DNA of 64,000 nt from Chamaecyparis obtusa (Eukaryota > Streptophyta > Pinopsida > Cupressales > Cupressaceae): assembly GCA_027943335.1 (NCBI GenBank), contig BSBK01001119.1, forward strand, positions 351,001-415,000, written 5' to 3'. A program made the position numbers and the translations under genes. Shown here in pieces: positions 11,235 through 22,459 of this stretch. The stretch's first letter is position 1. Each line of letters begins with the position of its first letter. Under the pieces are notes generated by a model. The model made no database searches. It saw only the letters and a program-made list of their open reading frames with translations, and was not told where the DNA came from.

Positions 11235-12286
11235 TGTTAGTTTTATTAGTCCCACATTCATAACTATTAAATTTTGAACTAGAATAAATATAGATTGCAA
11301 TAAACTGAAATGTAAAACACAAAAACACAAAGAACACAGGAGACTTATCCTAGGAAAACCCTCCTCTTGAGGGTGAAAAACCCAGCCCACAAAAAGTATA
11401 ATCCCTTTATTGAGTTCTCAAAACCAATACAAAGATTTCTCACTTATGATTGAAGACATTGAAACTTCCAATCAATAAGCCTTATACATTTTATCCACAA
11501 ATTGAGCTCTTGATTGTAATAATAGAATAAAGACAAAGATGATATGAATATCTCACCGATACTTTTAATACTGAGCGGTATGACAAAATATATATAAATC
11601 GATCATATTTAGATCGAACACACTAAAGAACCAATGAGCTCTGACAAGCACACAAAATTCTCTGCAAAAAAAATGATCTTCACACTCAGACCTGATGAAC
11701 AACAAACTTGAATGACACATATTCATCCTTTTTGTTTTCTTGCGAATAACCAAAGAGTCCACCTGGTAGTTGAAGAGGCACACGAGGAATGACAAGTGTT
11801 GACAATTACAAGCACTGGTCATGCTCGCATAGCAATTACGATGATTAATAAAAATGAACTGACGGCAATCTACATAAACACAAACCGTCGATACTCAACA
11901 CATGAAGAAAACACATTGCGAAGTAATAACAATTATGGTGCCATGTCACTATATTCCCAGCGGTCAAGAGAAGATGAATAATAGAAGAAACCCAATGATC
12001 AAGAAAAATTGATCACACGAGGAAGTCCAAGAAAACTCTCAGCTGAGCAAAAATAATAATAGTAGAACGACACTTCACATCCAAAAGAAATATGAAGCAT
12101 TTGAAGTAACAAACAATAGGCACAAACATACACCTGGAGGAATCTCAAATGAGTTGAAGGTCTCGAAGATGCGTAGAGAGAAACTAGAACATAGCAATCC
12201 ATCATCACAAGTGTATTTCTGAGATAGCTCAAAGCAGACTATCAAAGGTATGAAGGAGCTCTATCGTAGCGACCTCAACATTAACA
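11235..12286 (-). repeat. Copia I 3' LTR
   Basis: On the minus strand it begins TGTTAATGTTGAGG at 12286, immediately after a purine tract (AAGAGGGAG). It ends ..AAACTAACA at 11235, giving TGTTA/TAACA ends. The 5' LTR is missing from the window, so the left edge rests on the terminal inverted bases alone; 11296 is an alternative. Confidence 0.6.
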
Positions 12287-12550
12287 CTCCCTCTTAGCAA
12301 GAGAGAAATCTTTCATATAGCATGACAAGTACAAAGATCTGCAACCAAAAAGGAAAATCAACAAAAAATCTCATCGCAGATTTTCTCAACATAAAATTGT
12401 TATCTCAGCATAACATTCACCATGGCTACTCCCAGACGATGAAAGAAGAAGAAAACTAAGTCATGGAGTCTCACACATGACTTTCACAATGGCTACTCCC
12501 AGAGGGTGGAATAAGGGCTTTCACCTCAAAATTCTCACACAGAGAAGAAT

Positions 12551-12695
12551 GCATTAACAAGGGATTGCTCCTCAAATTTCTCCCTCATGTGAACGCATTA
12601 ACAAGGGATTGCACCTCGAACTTATCCCTCACAGAGAAGAACTCATTAACAAGGGACTGCACCTCAAACTTCTTCCTCACGAAGAACTCATTAAC
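12551..12695 (-). repeat. Imperfect tandem repeat upstream of copia I polypurine tract
   Basis: Four repeats beginning near 12551, 12595, 12643 and 12688 with core CATTAACAAGGGA and periods of 44, 48 and 45 bp. They lie between the RNase H end and the 3' LTR. Function unknown. Confidence 0.7.
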
Positions 12696-12699
12696 ATGT

Positions 12700-12829
12700 A
12701 TAAGAATCACTAAAGCTGAGACTCTCTCTCAACAAGAGCATCATTCTCCACAATACCAAGCTTATCTCAAAATAACAAAACTTCACTCTGGGAAGTGGCT
12801 TGGTGAAAATGTCAGTTGTCTACTCTTTT
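12700..12829 (-). pseudogene. Copia I RNase H C-terminal end (left of the hAT insertion)
   Basis: Minus strand reads KEQ, TDIFTKPLPRVKF, the standard copia RNase H C-terminus. It is the direct continuation of the frame that breaks off at 13874 on the other side of the hAT element, followed by drifted sequence corresponding to the usual YFRDKLGV end. Confidence 0.8.
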
Positions 12830-12837
12830 GTGCAAAT

Positions 12838-13865
12838 CAGAGTTACATGACTCAACGAGTCCCGAGCCGAGTCAGGCTTGCCGAGTCTTTTTGACTCAGC
12901 AAGCTGACTCGAACGAGTCCTGACCGAGTCCTACAAGACTCGCCAAGTCCTGCAGGACTCAATGGACTCGACGAGTCTCGTGCTCCGGACTCTGACGCGT
13001 TTAGCACTTACAAAAAGAAAAAAATTTAAAAAATTAATTGTTTTTAATGGTTCTTTTGGCAATGAAAAGGATGAATGATCTTGTGTTTTTGCATTATAAC
13101 CTTCGCCTTCGTCATAGACAGATCTTGGGCAGTGACACATCTCCTATCATTTTAGAGGAGGTTGATCCACTAGCAGAGTGAAACACTGAGATTGATGATC
13201 TTGTCTTCAGTGATGAAGACTTTGAATGGGTTGATCAGGTGGATCGAGAGGCAATGGCACAAGAGGAGGCTAGAGCGCGAGGAGCACCAGTGGAGGACCC
13301 TGAGGCTAAGAGTGAGGGATCTAAGATGATGATGATTATGAGGATGAGGATGATTAGGATGCCACTGAGGTTGACCCTCAGACACAGGGACAGAAGATGG
13401 CTGCAAAATCTTCCATGAACTATCTTAGGCGTACAAGCAAGAAGACAAAGGGCCTTAGTCTTCTAGGCTCTAGCTTTTATTTTGATATATGTTTTGAACT
13501 TTTGATTCCATGGATTTCATATTCCATGAATATTGTAGACTTTTGACAGTAACACTATTTATATTTCAGATTTCTAATGTGTTATTTAGTAACTAGTTTA
13601 ACAATTAGCTTATTTCCTTCATAAATTCGCATTTATACTTATGTGATCAATGTAAACTTGTTTATGTGTGCAAAGTAGCTTCTATTTATCTCAATTATTG
13701 TGTCTTTGATGTTAATTGACTGAATGATGCACAAAAAAAGTTTTAAATCCTTAAAAATTTTGAATTTTTTGGGTTTTTCAATTTGTCGAGTCCAAGGGCC
13801 GAGTTCGAGCCCAAGCTCGAATCCAGCTTGCCAAGTCCGAGGTGATTCCTAGTCTTGTAACTATG
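12838..13865 (+). mobile_element. Non-autonomous hAT element A, 8-bp duplication GTGCAAAT
   Basis: The 1028-bp element starts CAGAGTTACATGACTC and ends in the complement of CATAGTTACAAGACTC. It is flanked by a perfect 8-bp duplication GTGCAAAT at 12830-12837 and 13866-13873. Both subterminal zones are crowded with GACTCG/CGAGTC repeats, a typical transposase-binding arrangement. The interior keeps only the end of a transposase frame (about 13062-13400: MNDLVFLHYNLRLRHRQ, then an acidic tail), which has stops. It is inserted in the copia I RNase H. A homologous copy lies inverted at 36417-37408. Confidence 0.92.
13062..13400 (+). pseudogene. hAT transposase C-terminal remnant in element A
   Basis: The frame KRMNDLVFLHYNLRLRHRQ matches the end of the hAT dimerisation domain. 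It continues into an acidic low-complexity tail (EIDDLVFSDEDFEW) with an in-frame stop near 13180 and a frameshift in the acidic tract. Copy B (36886-37242) keeps the same protein open for 118 codons, so A is the more decayed copy. Confidence 0.75.
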
Positions 13866-13873
13866 GTGCAAAT

Positions 13874-15227
13874 GTACTTGAGCTCAACTGCTTTCCTTTG
13901 AACCATATCTCTCAAGTAACAAAATTTTATTTCCACATGTTTGGTTCTATCATGGAAAACAGGATTAACTGAAAGCTTCACACAGCTTTGATTATCACAA
14001 AGAATCAATGTAGGTTCCAAAGGTCGCCCAATCAATTCTGCAAGCAGTTTACGAAGCCACACGGCTTCTCTTGCAACCACACAAGCTACAACATATTCCA
14101 TTTATACCGTACTCTAAGCAACACATGATTGTTTCCTACTGCACCAGGAAATCATAGCTGAACCTAGGATGAAACAACATCCTAAAGTACTCTTCTTCTC
14201 AAGCACACACCCTCCCCAATTTGAATCAGAGAACCCTTGCAATTTTAGCTCTTCACAAGAAGAATATTTCAGACCATATCCCACTGTACCACGTACATAT
14301 CTCAATATGTATTTGGCTCCAACAAGATGAATTTGTCTTGGTTCACACATGAACTCACTTAGAGTGTTAACAACATAACATATATTAGGCCTAGTATTAA
14401 CCAAATAAATTAAAGAACCAATTAACTGCCTGTACATAGTGGGATCAACTAAATCTGAAGTAGCTGCAACCTCATGTAACTTTTTCAAATTCACTTCCAT
14501 TGGTGTAGCCATGGACTTGCAGTCTAACATACCAAACCCTTTCAAAATATCAATGGCATATTTCCCTTGACTCAAAATGATCTCATTTGGTCTTTGCCAT
14601 ACTTCAAGTCCAAGGAAGTAGTGTATAAGACCAAGATCTTTCATCTCAAATTCAAAAGCTAACTCCTTATATTTCATAATGAGATCATCTTCACCAATAA
14701 GAAACAAATCAACATAAAGTACTAAGATTAAGGCTTTATCATCAATTACCATGAAATATAAATTTGGATCGGCATCATTCTTTAGGAAGCCCAAGCTCAA
14801 TAAATAATGATCAATTCTCTCATACCAAGCACGTGGAGCTTGTTTAAGACAATATAAGGACTTTTTCAATTTGCACACATGTGATTCCTTCTCATGAATA
14901 ACAAAACCCTCTGGCTTCTCAACAAAAACTTCTTCAATTACCCCATTCAAGAATGTCGTCTTCATATCCATTTGATGAAGTTTCCATCCCTTAACTGCTG
15001 CAACAGCTAAGATGGTCCTCATAGAAGTGTAACATGCTACAAGTGCAGAGGTCTCTTCATAATCTATACCTTCTTTTTGAGAAAACCCCCTGGCTACAAA
15101 TCTGGCTTTGTATTTCTCTACACTCCCATCAGTTGCATTTTTTATTTTGAACAACCACTTAGAAGAAACAACAGATTTACCTTTGGGCCTCGGAACAATG
15201 TCTTAGACATCATTCTTGATGATGGAT
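13874..15227 (-). pseudogene. Copia I reverse transcriptase and RNase H
   Basis: The RT frame 14114-15154 (346 codons) includes [37 protein letters not shown] and the RNase H start (SDSNWGG). A stop at 14111-14113 splits it from 13778-14101 (EYVVACVVAREAVWLRKLL, HVEIKFCYLRDMVQRK). The catalytic box reads LYVDLFLIG where copia elements have YVDDLFL, so the second catalytic aspartate is missing by a one-codon loss. An additional stop lies near 15200. Certainly inactive. Confidence 0.9.
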
Positions 15228-16436
15228 TGTGATGAGCTTGACTAGCTCTCAACTATAAACAACCTTTTGTATATTTGTTTATTTACAAATTTTGTATTTT
15301 TTCAAACATATATGCTTTTTTGAATTTTCCAGATTATGAAATTAAAGCAACAGCAATTCAAACTAACTTTCAATGGTCACCAAAGTAGTTATTAACCAAG
15401 ATAATATTTGAACAATGAACATTACAATAACCATAAATTAATTTTGGCACCTTTCAATGAGAACATGGCTGCCAGTTGATGCGTTCACAGCCTCAAAAGA
15501 TTGACACGCAGCCTTGTACTGGTTGACGCCAGCTAAATGTTGGTTCTCCCTTGCTAATGAACTTCTAACACCAACTAACATGAAGTCAAGAACTTGTAAA
15601 TGCAGCCTCTATCAAAATCGAACCCAATTTCTCCTAACCGCATTCCACACAAACAAGTACAGCTCTAATAATTCCGTACGGCTCTATCAATTCCGTACGA
15701 CCTACATTAAATGCACAACTTAAAACAAATCTGAAAGAACACAATTCATTGGCATTTTGATTCCAATTCAAAGTGTCTAAAATTTTGGAAGGAGTTGATG
15801 GTTTCTCCAAAATGAAGACCAAACCCTTGCTCTCTCTCCAAACTCGATTCCTTGGAAAATTTCTTCAAACATGAAATAATGGCAATTGACAATTCTTTTC
15901 AAAAATGCTCCAAGGCTTTATAAAAAAAGCATTAAAACCAGGCTTCTTCACACTTTTCATTAAAGAAACTTCAACCTTACATCATCAAATTATAACATGA
16001 AATAACATAAGTTATTAAATTAAAGCAAGCTTAATTTAATAACCCCAAATATAATCTGATGTATTTGAATTCCTCTAACACATCAACCTGAACCCACACT
16101 GCCCTGCCAAGAATAGTAACCAGGCAAAAATAGACTTGCTATAAATAGCAAATCCCTCACACTGGAGATTCTGCAAAAGCAATCCCAACTCAACTGAAAC
16201 CAATGCACAGGTGCCCTGCTAAACATAGCAATCAAGACGATCACCAATAATAAACACTTGCTATAAATAGTAAGTCTGTCAAACTGACTCCAACGAAGAG
16301 CGATCCTGACATCTCAGACCCCCAGAGTGGAAACTAACTACTGGCTCTGCCAAACGGCCCCCTCCAACATCCTGATTAACTTACGAGGGTCACAAAAATA
16401 AGCTAATCACATGGGCCTAAAAACGGGGACATTACA
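15228..16436 (-). mobile_element. Solo LTR with TGGAT duplication in copia I
   Basis: The 1209-bp unit starts TGTGATGAGC and ends GGGGACATTACA. A perfect 5-bp duplication TGGAT lies at 15223-15227 and 16437-16441. The minus-strand start TGTAATGTCCCCG ties it to the E1 LTR family. It holds two TATA-like palindromes (16134-16153 and 16256-16275, 122 bp apart) within a larger imperfect repeat that includes a GCCCTGCYAAxxATAG unit. No interior remains. Confidence 0.88.
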
Positions 16437-16441
16437 TGGAT

Positions 16442-16800
16442 TGATACTCCTCCATCATGGCATCCCTCCACACATGCTATTTTGAAGCCTCCTCAAAACT
16501 TGAAGGCTTGGATGCTATAATGTGACTCATAAAAGCAACATATCCTGCAAATTTATGAGGTCTTTTACTTTCCCTGAAAGTGCCACATGGGGCTGCATAT
16601 TTTTCAGCCTCTTGCATAGTATGCCTGGCCCACAAAGATCTCTTCTTATCAGCTGAAGCATTACTTCGACCAGCAAAAGTATCTATAGGATCAACAGAGT
16701 CTTCTAACTCTGTACTCTCCCTCTGAATCTCTGAAGGGGAATCCGGGACAGCCATATCCATATCTTGAGAAGGCTCAAAATCTTCTCTATTAATTTGCAT
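16442..16800 (-). pseudogene. Copia I pol linker, N-terminal to reverse transcriptase
   Basis: The minus frame contains KRSLWARHTMQEAEKYA, then KFAGYVAFMSHIIASKPSSF, a stop, and HVWRDAMMEEYQS. This corresponds to the variable linker and the WRDAMMEEYxS box at the start of the copia RT. It breaks exactly at the TGGAT target site. Confidence 0.8.
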
Positions 16801-17879
16801 AAATCAATATATAAATAATTATTAATTAATACATTAACAAATAAATAAATAAATAAAACCAATAATTCAATGAGCGATATAATCATCGCAGTGCATAGAG
16901 ATTGAACAAGCCGATAAAACATCGACCAGTTAGACAATAACAAAGGGAGCATGACTAATTAAAGATTAGTCAAATGTAAGCACCGAACAGTCATGTCCAA
17001 GTAGAGATGCGTCTCAGCAATACAACCGCAAATATATACATATGGACAGGCCAGCGAGAAATAGGGGGGAAGGAGAATAAAGCGGAGACAATGGAGTTGA
17101 GTCAGCTTTGAAGAGCATCACTCCCGAATTACCAATGAGATTCGGGCATTATAACACTGTCCAGATAATACTGTTTAGGCAGCGAACAAGTAAATAAAAA
17201 GGTAAAGGAACATGATGCTATATTATGGATAATACATATATATTATGGTACAATATATAAACAAATATTGGAGAATATATATATACAAAAATAAGTTAGT
17301 TGTATTTCATATATATATCAGGGATAATACATAGGATATTAATGTTATCTATATATGGAATTCTGTCTATTACAATAGGGGTATATCATATTTCACAATA
17401 ATGATGATTAGATTTATATGGATATATATTATATGAATGTATATATATATTTTGTGATACAAAGGAATTAGAATATTTGTAGCCTATTTCTTAATCACTT
17501 ACTATAGCCCCTTAAGAGGATAGGTTTCTGTCATTTCGGGAGAGGCAGAGTAAATCCTCACAAGGTAGGAGAATGCCAAGATGGGTAAGGATATGTATTT
17601 CCAATGCCTTGAGGGAAAATCCAGATGGGTACGAACATGCAGTCCCAATGCCTTAAGCAAGCCTACTTGTAGATTGGTGTCAAACGCCCTGCGACATGGA
17701 AATCCCCATCCTCCTTAAGGTCGGCATGTTTAAGAGAGAAGAAGGAATTGGGTTTAAATGTGTTAATTGTTAAATTTATTATGAATCATTCATCATTTTT
17801 TAAAATAAATTCAATTTAAATGCATAGTAATGTACGTTAATCATTGAAAATTGGCAGCCTCCAAGTAGGGGGCATTACA
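16801..17879 (-). repeat. Degenerate LTR or repeat ending ..GGGGGCATTACA
   Basis: AT-rich sequence with TA-dinucleotide tracts (17210-17460), then a G-rich segment with repeated CAATGCC(T/C)TGAG and CCAATGCCTTAAG phrases. The right edge, ..AGGGGGCATTACA at 17879, is the minus-strand LTR start shared with E2. Copia II gag sequence begins immediately after it. The left edge (16975 or further left) could not be fixed and no duplication was found. Confidence 0.4.
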
Positions 17880-18600
17880 AGTCCACATAGCAAAGACATT
17901 AGCTGAAATTTGGAAGTGTTTGTGAGATTTACATGAGACTTCAGACAAGGGTATAGTCTTCTTTCTAAACAATATGTTATTTCCAGTGACTATAAATGAA
18001 AAAGTTTGATTTCAAGAGCATTTACTCAAGAACAAGGACATCATGGAACGGTTGACAGCCATTGATCAAAAAATAGAAGAGGACAAGGTCGTAATCTCAT
18101 TGAAAAGTCTACCAAATGCCTACAAACATTTTGTTAAGACCCTAAACATCACCTCTACAAATGTTGACTTAAAGTTTGACAAGTTGTGCAATAAGCTCTT
18201 GTAGCAGGATAGATGGGAGAAACACTTTGGTACTAGCAATAACATTGAGGTTGTAGAACAAATATTTGCAACCAAAGACAAGGGCAAAAGAAAATAGTCA
18301 TAAAAGAAAGAGCCAGGCAGCAATGAGGATGTAACAAAAAATCTGTGAAACATCATATATCATTATTGTGGCAAGATGAGTCATTTGAAGAAGCACTACA
18401 AAAAAAAGGTTGGCTAATTACAAATCAAACCAGGGAGGACCTCCATACAAACCTCATATCACAGAGCATACAAAAGAAGAGAAGTCAACCTTCTATACAT
18501 TCATGGCCAAAAGATCAATAGATCAATCGAAGGCATCTACTTGGTACATAGATTCAAGGGTATCACATTGCGTCACCAACTGATAGAATTGTTCACAAAG
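17880..18600 (+). pseudogene. Copia II gag and protease remnant
   Basis: Plus-strand fragments include a gag stretch ERLTAIDQKIEEDKVVISLK, then LPNAYKHFVKTL. A decayed zinc knuckle HYCGKMSHLKKHYKKK near 18360-18407 has lost its first and last cysteines. The protease box STWYIDSRVSHCVTN near 18537-18580 has D-S-R where active copia proteases have D-S-G. Frames are broken by stops and shifts. Confidence 0.72.
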
Positions 18601-18919
18601 TACACTACTTGCACTAATTTTCGAGATTCAATGATTTTCAATGGTGGGGAGTACATGATAATAGACAAAGGGAATGTACAAATATTATCTCAAGGAAGAA
18701 TGTCATTTTTTTCTCAATGTGTACTATGTGTTGAGTATTGGGCTTAATCTACTATTTCTTAATGAGTCAAATTATGAAATGTTGCTCCCATCTAGATGTC
18801 ATCCTTAGCAATCACAAATGCTACATAATTGACAAAGAAACCAAAAAGACTATTGCTCTTCTTGTAGAAAATCATAGTTTGTACAAACTAGTTGAAATTG
18901 GACAAGTTCGAGAGCATGC

Positions 18920-19553
18920 ATTGGCAGCCAACAAATGCATCAAACGTCACTAAACTTTGGCATGAACAATATGGGCACCTTAATCTATCATGCCTCCCTC
19001 AATTGGCCAAAGAGAACTTGGTAGAAGAATCCTAAATCCAACAACAAATACAAATGACAAACTTGGAGAGCCAAGAGAGTCCTTCAACTAGCTCATGCAG
19101 ATGTTTATGGACCAATAAACATGACATCAATCACTAGTGTCAAGCATTTCTTTTGTTTGTTGATTTTTGTTTGGCAAAAGGCTTATAGACTATATATTAT
19201 ATTAGTTTATATAAGATAGCAAATATACATTATTGTATCAGAGGAGCCTTCGTTCTCAGGGATATGAAGTTTGAGGAGAGTCTCAACTCAAACACAAATT
19301 ACATTGGACCTCCCATTTTTTGTTTCTTGATTATTACAACAGAAAAATGTGGAATTATTTTTTGAAACTGAAATCTAATGTGCTTAATGAATTTCAAAAG
19401 TTTAAAGCATTAGTAAAAATAGAATCAAGTTGTTGCATTGCCACAATTAGATTTGATAATGGAGGAGAATTTGGTTCAAACAAATTCAGTAACTTTTGCA
19501 CTAAACATGGTATCTAAAGACAATTCACAACACACTACACTTTATAGCATAAT
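18920..19553 (+). pseudogene. Copia II integrase, N-terminal part
   Basis: GAG-pre-integrase region KLWHEQYGHLNLSCLPQLAK near 18950-19010. Then the core: FLDYYNRKMWNYFLKLKS and RFDNGGEFGSNKFSNF (conserved D of the D,D35E triad) to 19553. An insert of about 150 bp (19165-19310) interrupts the core between FLL.. and DYYNRKMW, flanked by tttttgttt on both sides. The frame breaks at the E2 target site. Confidence 0.78.
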
Positions 19554-19979
19554 TGTAATATCCCCTATGGATATCTGCTCCAAATTCTACCAAATGTTCC
19601 ACAAGAATTTAAACAAACAATTTGCATGAAAACTGATTTCTATTCATCCAACAAATTATACTGAAAATCATATAATATCACACTGAAATAGAGATCTCAA
19701 ATTATATATGAATATTGTCATCAAAATAGATAACCCATTACAACTCTCAACAGAATAACAACATAATTATCTTCCCAATCATAGCCATAGAACTTATAGA
19801 AAGCTTGGATGCACAGAGAACTTCCTAATCACAGTTACAAGTTGTCCAGAAGGATTGGAAATCCACACACCGACAACAGATCTATCTGTTATCTTCAAAC
19901 ACCAGCCAAAGCAGATCTTTCACTATCGTAGCTAGTCTTCTTCAAGAGGGATTTCGTCCTCAAGAAGCCTGAGATGGAC
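19554..19979 (-). repeat. E2 3' LTR, first 426 bp
   Basis: Closely matches 26759-27182 (TGTAATATCCCCTATGGATA versus TATAATAACCCCTATGGATA, and on to ..GAGATGGAC). After position 19979 similarity ends and sequence beginning TGTAATGTTCC starts. Confidence 0.82.
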
Positions 19980-20782
19980 TGTAATGTTCCTACCTCCTAG
20001 GTTGATGTAGCTTGATTCCTTGATTACGAAAAACCTGCAACAATTGTTAGTACATTTCATAGAAAGATATATATATATATATGAAAGAATGTACATTCTA
20101 ATTCCCAACTAGTTCCCACCTAATCCAAAGATAAAGTTCAAAATCAGGTTCCTAGTTCTCTAGTAAGGACCTCCAGGGGCTCTAGCTGCCTTATGGTCAA
20201 GACTAGAACGGTCCTCAACTATTCACCATCTCATTTTGGTTTATCTCCACTAAGTCCTCTAGGCTAACCAACATTGGTTTATCCATCATTATAAATCTTC
20301 GGAAGAGATTCCATCTCTTCCCAAGCCTTATGGATATCCATCAAGGTGTATCCCTCTATCACATATGCATATGTATTTCCTCACTAATAATATATATGGT
20401 CTCCAAGAGATAATCAAATCTCCCCTCTAGATTCCTACTTGGAATCATGACATTCACTTAGGAATGCCATCCACCAAGCGAGGCTTGGATCATTTTGACA
20501 TTCATTAAGAATGCCCTCCACCAAGCATAGCTAGAATCATTTTCTGACATTCATTAAGAATGCCTTCCACCAAGAAGAGCTTGGATCGTGTTCATGAATA
20601 AAAAAATATAAATACAAATAGGTAATACCTTTACTTAGTTGTCAAAATAAGTTGATTTGTTGTCTTTGTCATTTTTGAGGCCATCCTCGTATTAATTCAG
20701 ATTGCTCCTTAGGAAGGGACGGATTTCCTAAGGACAATTCTTCTTTCTTGATTTGATACAATAATGAATTGTTGAGGCACTA
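19980..20782. repeat. LTR-like insertion TGTAATGTTCC.. with roughly 60-bp tandem repeat
   Basis: It begins TGTAATGTTCCTACC inside the E2 left LTR. A similar start, TGCAATGTTCCTTCC, follows the chromovirus chromodomain at 39761, so this looks like a chromovirus LTR. It contains a TA run at 20070-20083. At 20450-20590 there are three copies of a unit with GACATTCATTAAGAATGCC then CCACCAAG, about 60 bp each. The right end and duplication were not found. Confidence 0.45.
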
Positions 20783-20931
20783 ATGGCTGCAACAATTATA
20801 TCTTCCTTTATGATATTATCTGCAACAGTTCCTTGCACAAATTCTTCAGAATCCTGCTGTCCAATTTTCTATCTGAATGGTTTAGCGGGATTTGCAAATC
20901 CTTGCTTCTTATCAGGTTCCTTCAACCGCAG
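20783..20931 (+). pseudogene. Possible captured first exon with plastid-transit-like N-terminus
   Basis: ATG at 20783 opens 49 codons (MAATIISSFMILSATVPCTN..) ending ..SGSFNRR plus two bases, followed by a consensus donor CGCAG/GTATAA. The Met-Ala-Ala-Thr start and the richness in Ser/Thr with few acidic residues resemble a chloroplast transit peptide. It lies antisense to E2. I do not recognise the gene. A possible next exon begins after tactgcag at about 21074. Confidence 0.35.
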
Positions 20932-21319
20932 GTATAATCTCCCTTTGTATTTTGCTGATTAAATTTTTTTAAATATTGATTGTATAATTTTATTAGGATT
21001 TGATTAGTTTAGAATGTTGGTTGGTTATATATGATTTCTGAAGTGTAGTGGCTGTTGACTTGTGAATACTGCAGACTGGATTGTATCTGCTGATTGTACT
21101 CCTAAATTGCTGATGTGTCTTTCTTTCTTCCTTGTTCCTCACATTTCCCCCATCATTTTCTTGACACAAATATTAAGTATATCGGAAGAAACTAAATTCA
21201 ATATTAGGAAACAAATATTGCGCCAACATCTCATTGGAGTTTATGTCATCATCAAAATTGAAATCAACCAATGTAGGAATGGTACATGGTGTAATTCTCA
21301 CCGCCATCTGCATTAAAAC

Positions 21320-22402
21320 CTATGAGAACTCACAATTAATCTTCCCACAATCAAACCAAACAAAACTTGGTTGCTTATCAAAGGGAAATCTACTCATTTG
21401 AATATCATGGAATGCAATCCTGCAAAGAACTAAAGGAGCAATAACACTACTAGAATAAAGCTCACAACTCCCATCCTGTCTCAACACTATACTGTTGTGC
21501 TCAACCTCGTCTTCATCGGTAGAATTGGATGGAACTCTATTATCCAACTCAAAAAGTGGATTGTCATGAATCATATCATCATCAAATTCAAACAAAGGAT
21601 TGTCAACAATTTCAAACCATTGTTCCTCCTAATCCAAATTTCTATTTTTTGACTTTGAGCAATGCTGGTCTAAATCATAAGTTTCACATATGCCAAACTC
21701 TTCGATTGCCTCCTTGATCTCCTCAGCCAATTCCTTGTTCTTTTGCTCCAAAAATTGTTTAGTAGCAAAAAACTGATTTTTTATTTATTGTAAGGTCCTT
21801 TGAACAATTTTCAATTTCTCTTGTGTTTCCTTGTATAAATCTATGGCCTCCTCTACAATCTTAGTAGCCATATCTCTATCATGCACTACTTGCAAGAAAG
21901 ATGCCTTGATTTCTTCCATATTGTTCTTAATTGATTGTAAATCAGCAAGGGAGATGTTAACCTTATTTTGATCTTTTGGTATGCTATGAATTAAATTCTC
22001 CACATATCTATGTGTGCCATCGACTATGGAAAAAATCTGAACTTCTTTTTCAGCCAACATCAAGAGATGTCTTTCCCAATCTTGATCACCCAAGGTTGAA
22101 GAACTGTTGCCATGCCGCATGAGGAAATTGGAATTCTCCTCAACTGTAGAGCTGTTCCCAATTTGATGTGCCTCTTCTTTTCTCTTTGCAGCAAGAAGCT
22201 GAGAATTAGAAACATTAGAAATGCTAGGACTTTTCTCTAAATCAGATTCAAACAAAGGAAAATCAGATTCAATAAAAGAATGAACTCCTCCAACGTCATC
22301 TTTACTACATGAAAAAGAATGAACAATATTAGAAGCAAAAAGAATTTCATGCACACTTTTCTTCATAGTCTTGGTTTGGAAATCAAACCAAAAGCCACTC
22401 AT
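21320..22402 (-). pseudogene. E2 coiled coil and NPLFEL tail, broken
   Basis: The minus frame 21785-22402 (205 codons) ends in a long charged helical region (ERHLLMLAEKEVQIFSIVDG, NNMEEIKASFLQVV, VEEAIDLYKETQEKLKIV). After a single stop it continues (FLEQKNKELAEEIKEAIEEF, TYDLDQHCSK). After another stop come two tandem motifs, VDNPLFEFDDD and HDNPLFELDN. E1 has TYDLDSCPK and NPLFELDEE in the same order. Unknown protein; the coiled coil suggests oligomerisation. Confidence 0.55.
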
Positions 22403-22459
22403 GTCTTTGAAATGAAAGAATAAATGACCATCTTCATTCTATCCTCAGAAAGTGCACTC

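Larger units (their letters stand above)
11235..16800 (-). mobile_element. Copia I: 5'-truncated Ty1/copia element with two nested insertions
   Basis: On the minus strand the order is pol linker (16800-16442), reverse transcriptase (15227-14114), RNase H (14101-13874, resuming 12829-12700), a direct-repeat tract, the polypurine tract and the 3' LTR. The protein path resumes exactly across each insertion: EYQS / QSIIKNDV across the solo LTR 15228-16436, and ELKYICT / KEQ..TDIFTKPLP across the hAT element. Gag, protease and integrase are not found to the right of 16800. Confidence 0.82.
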
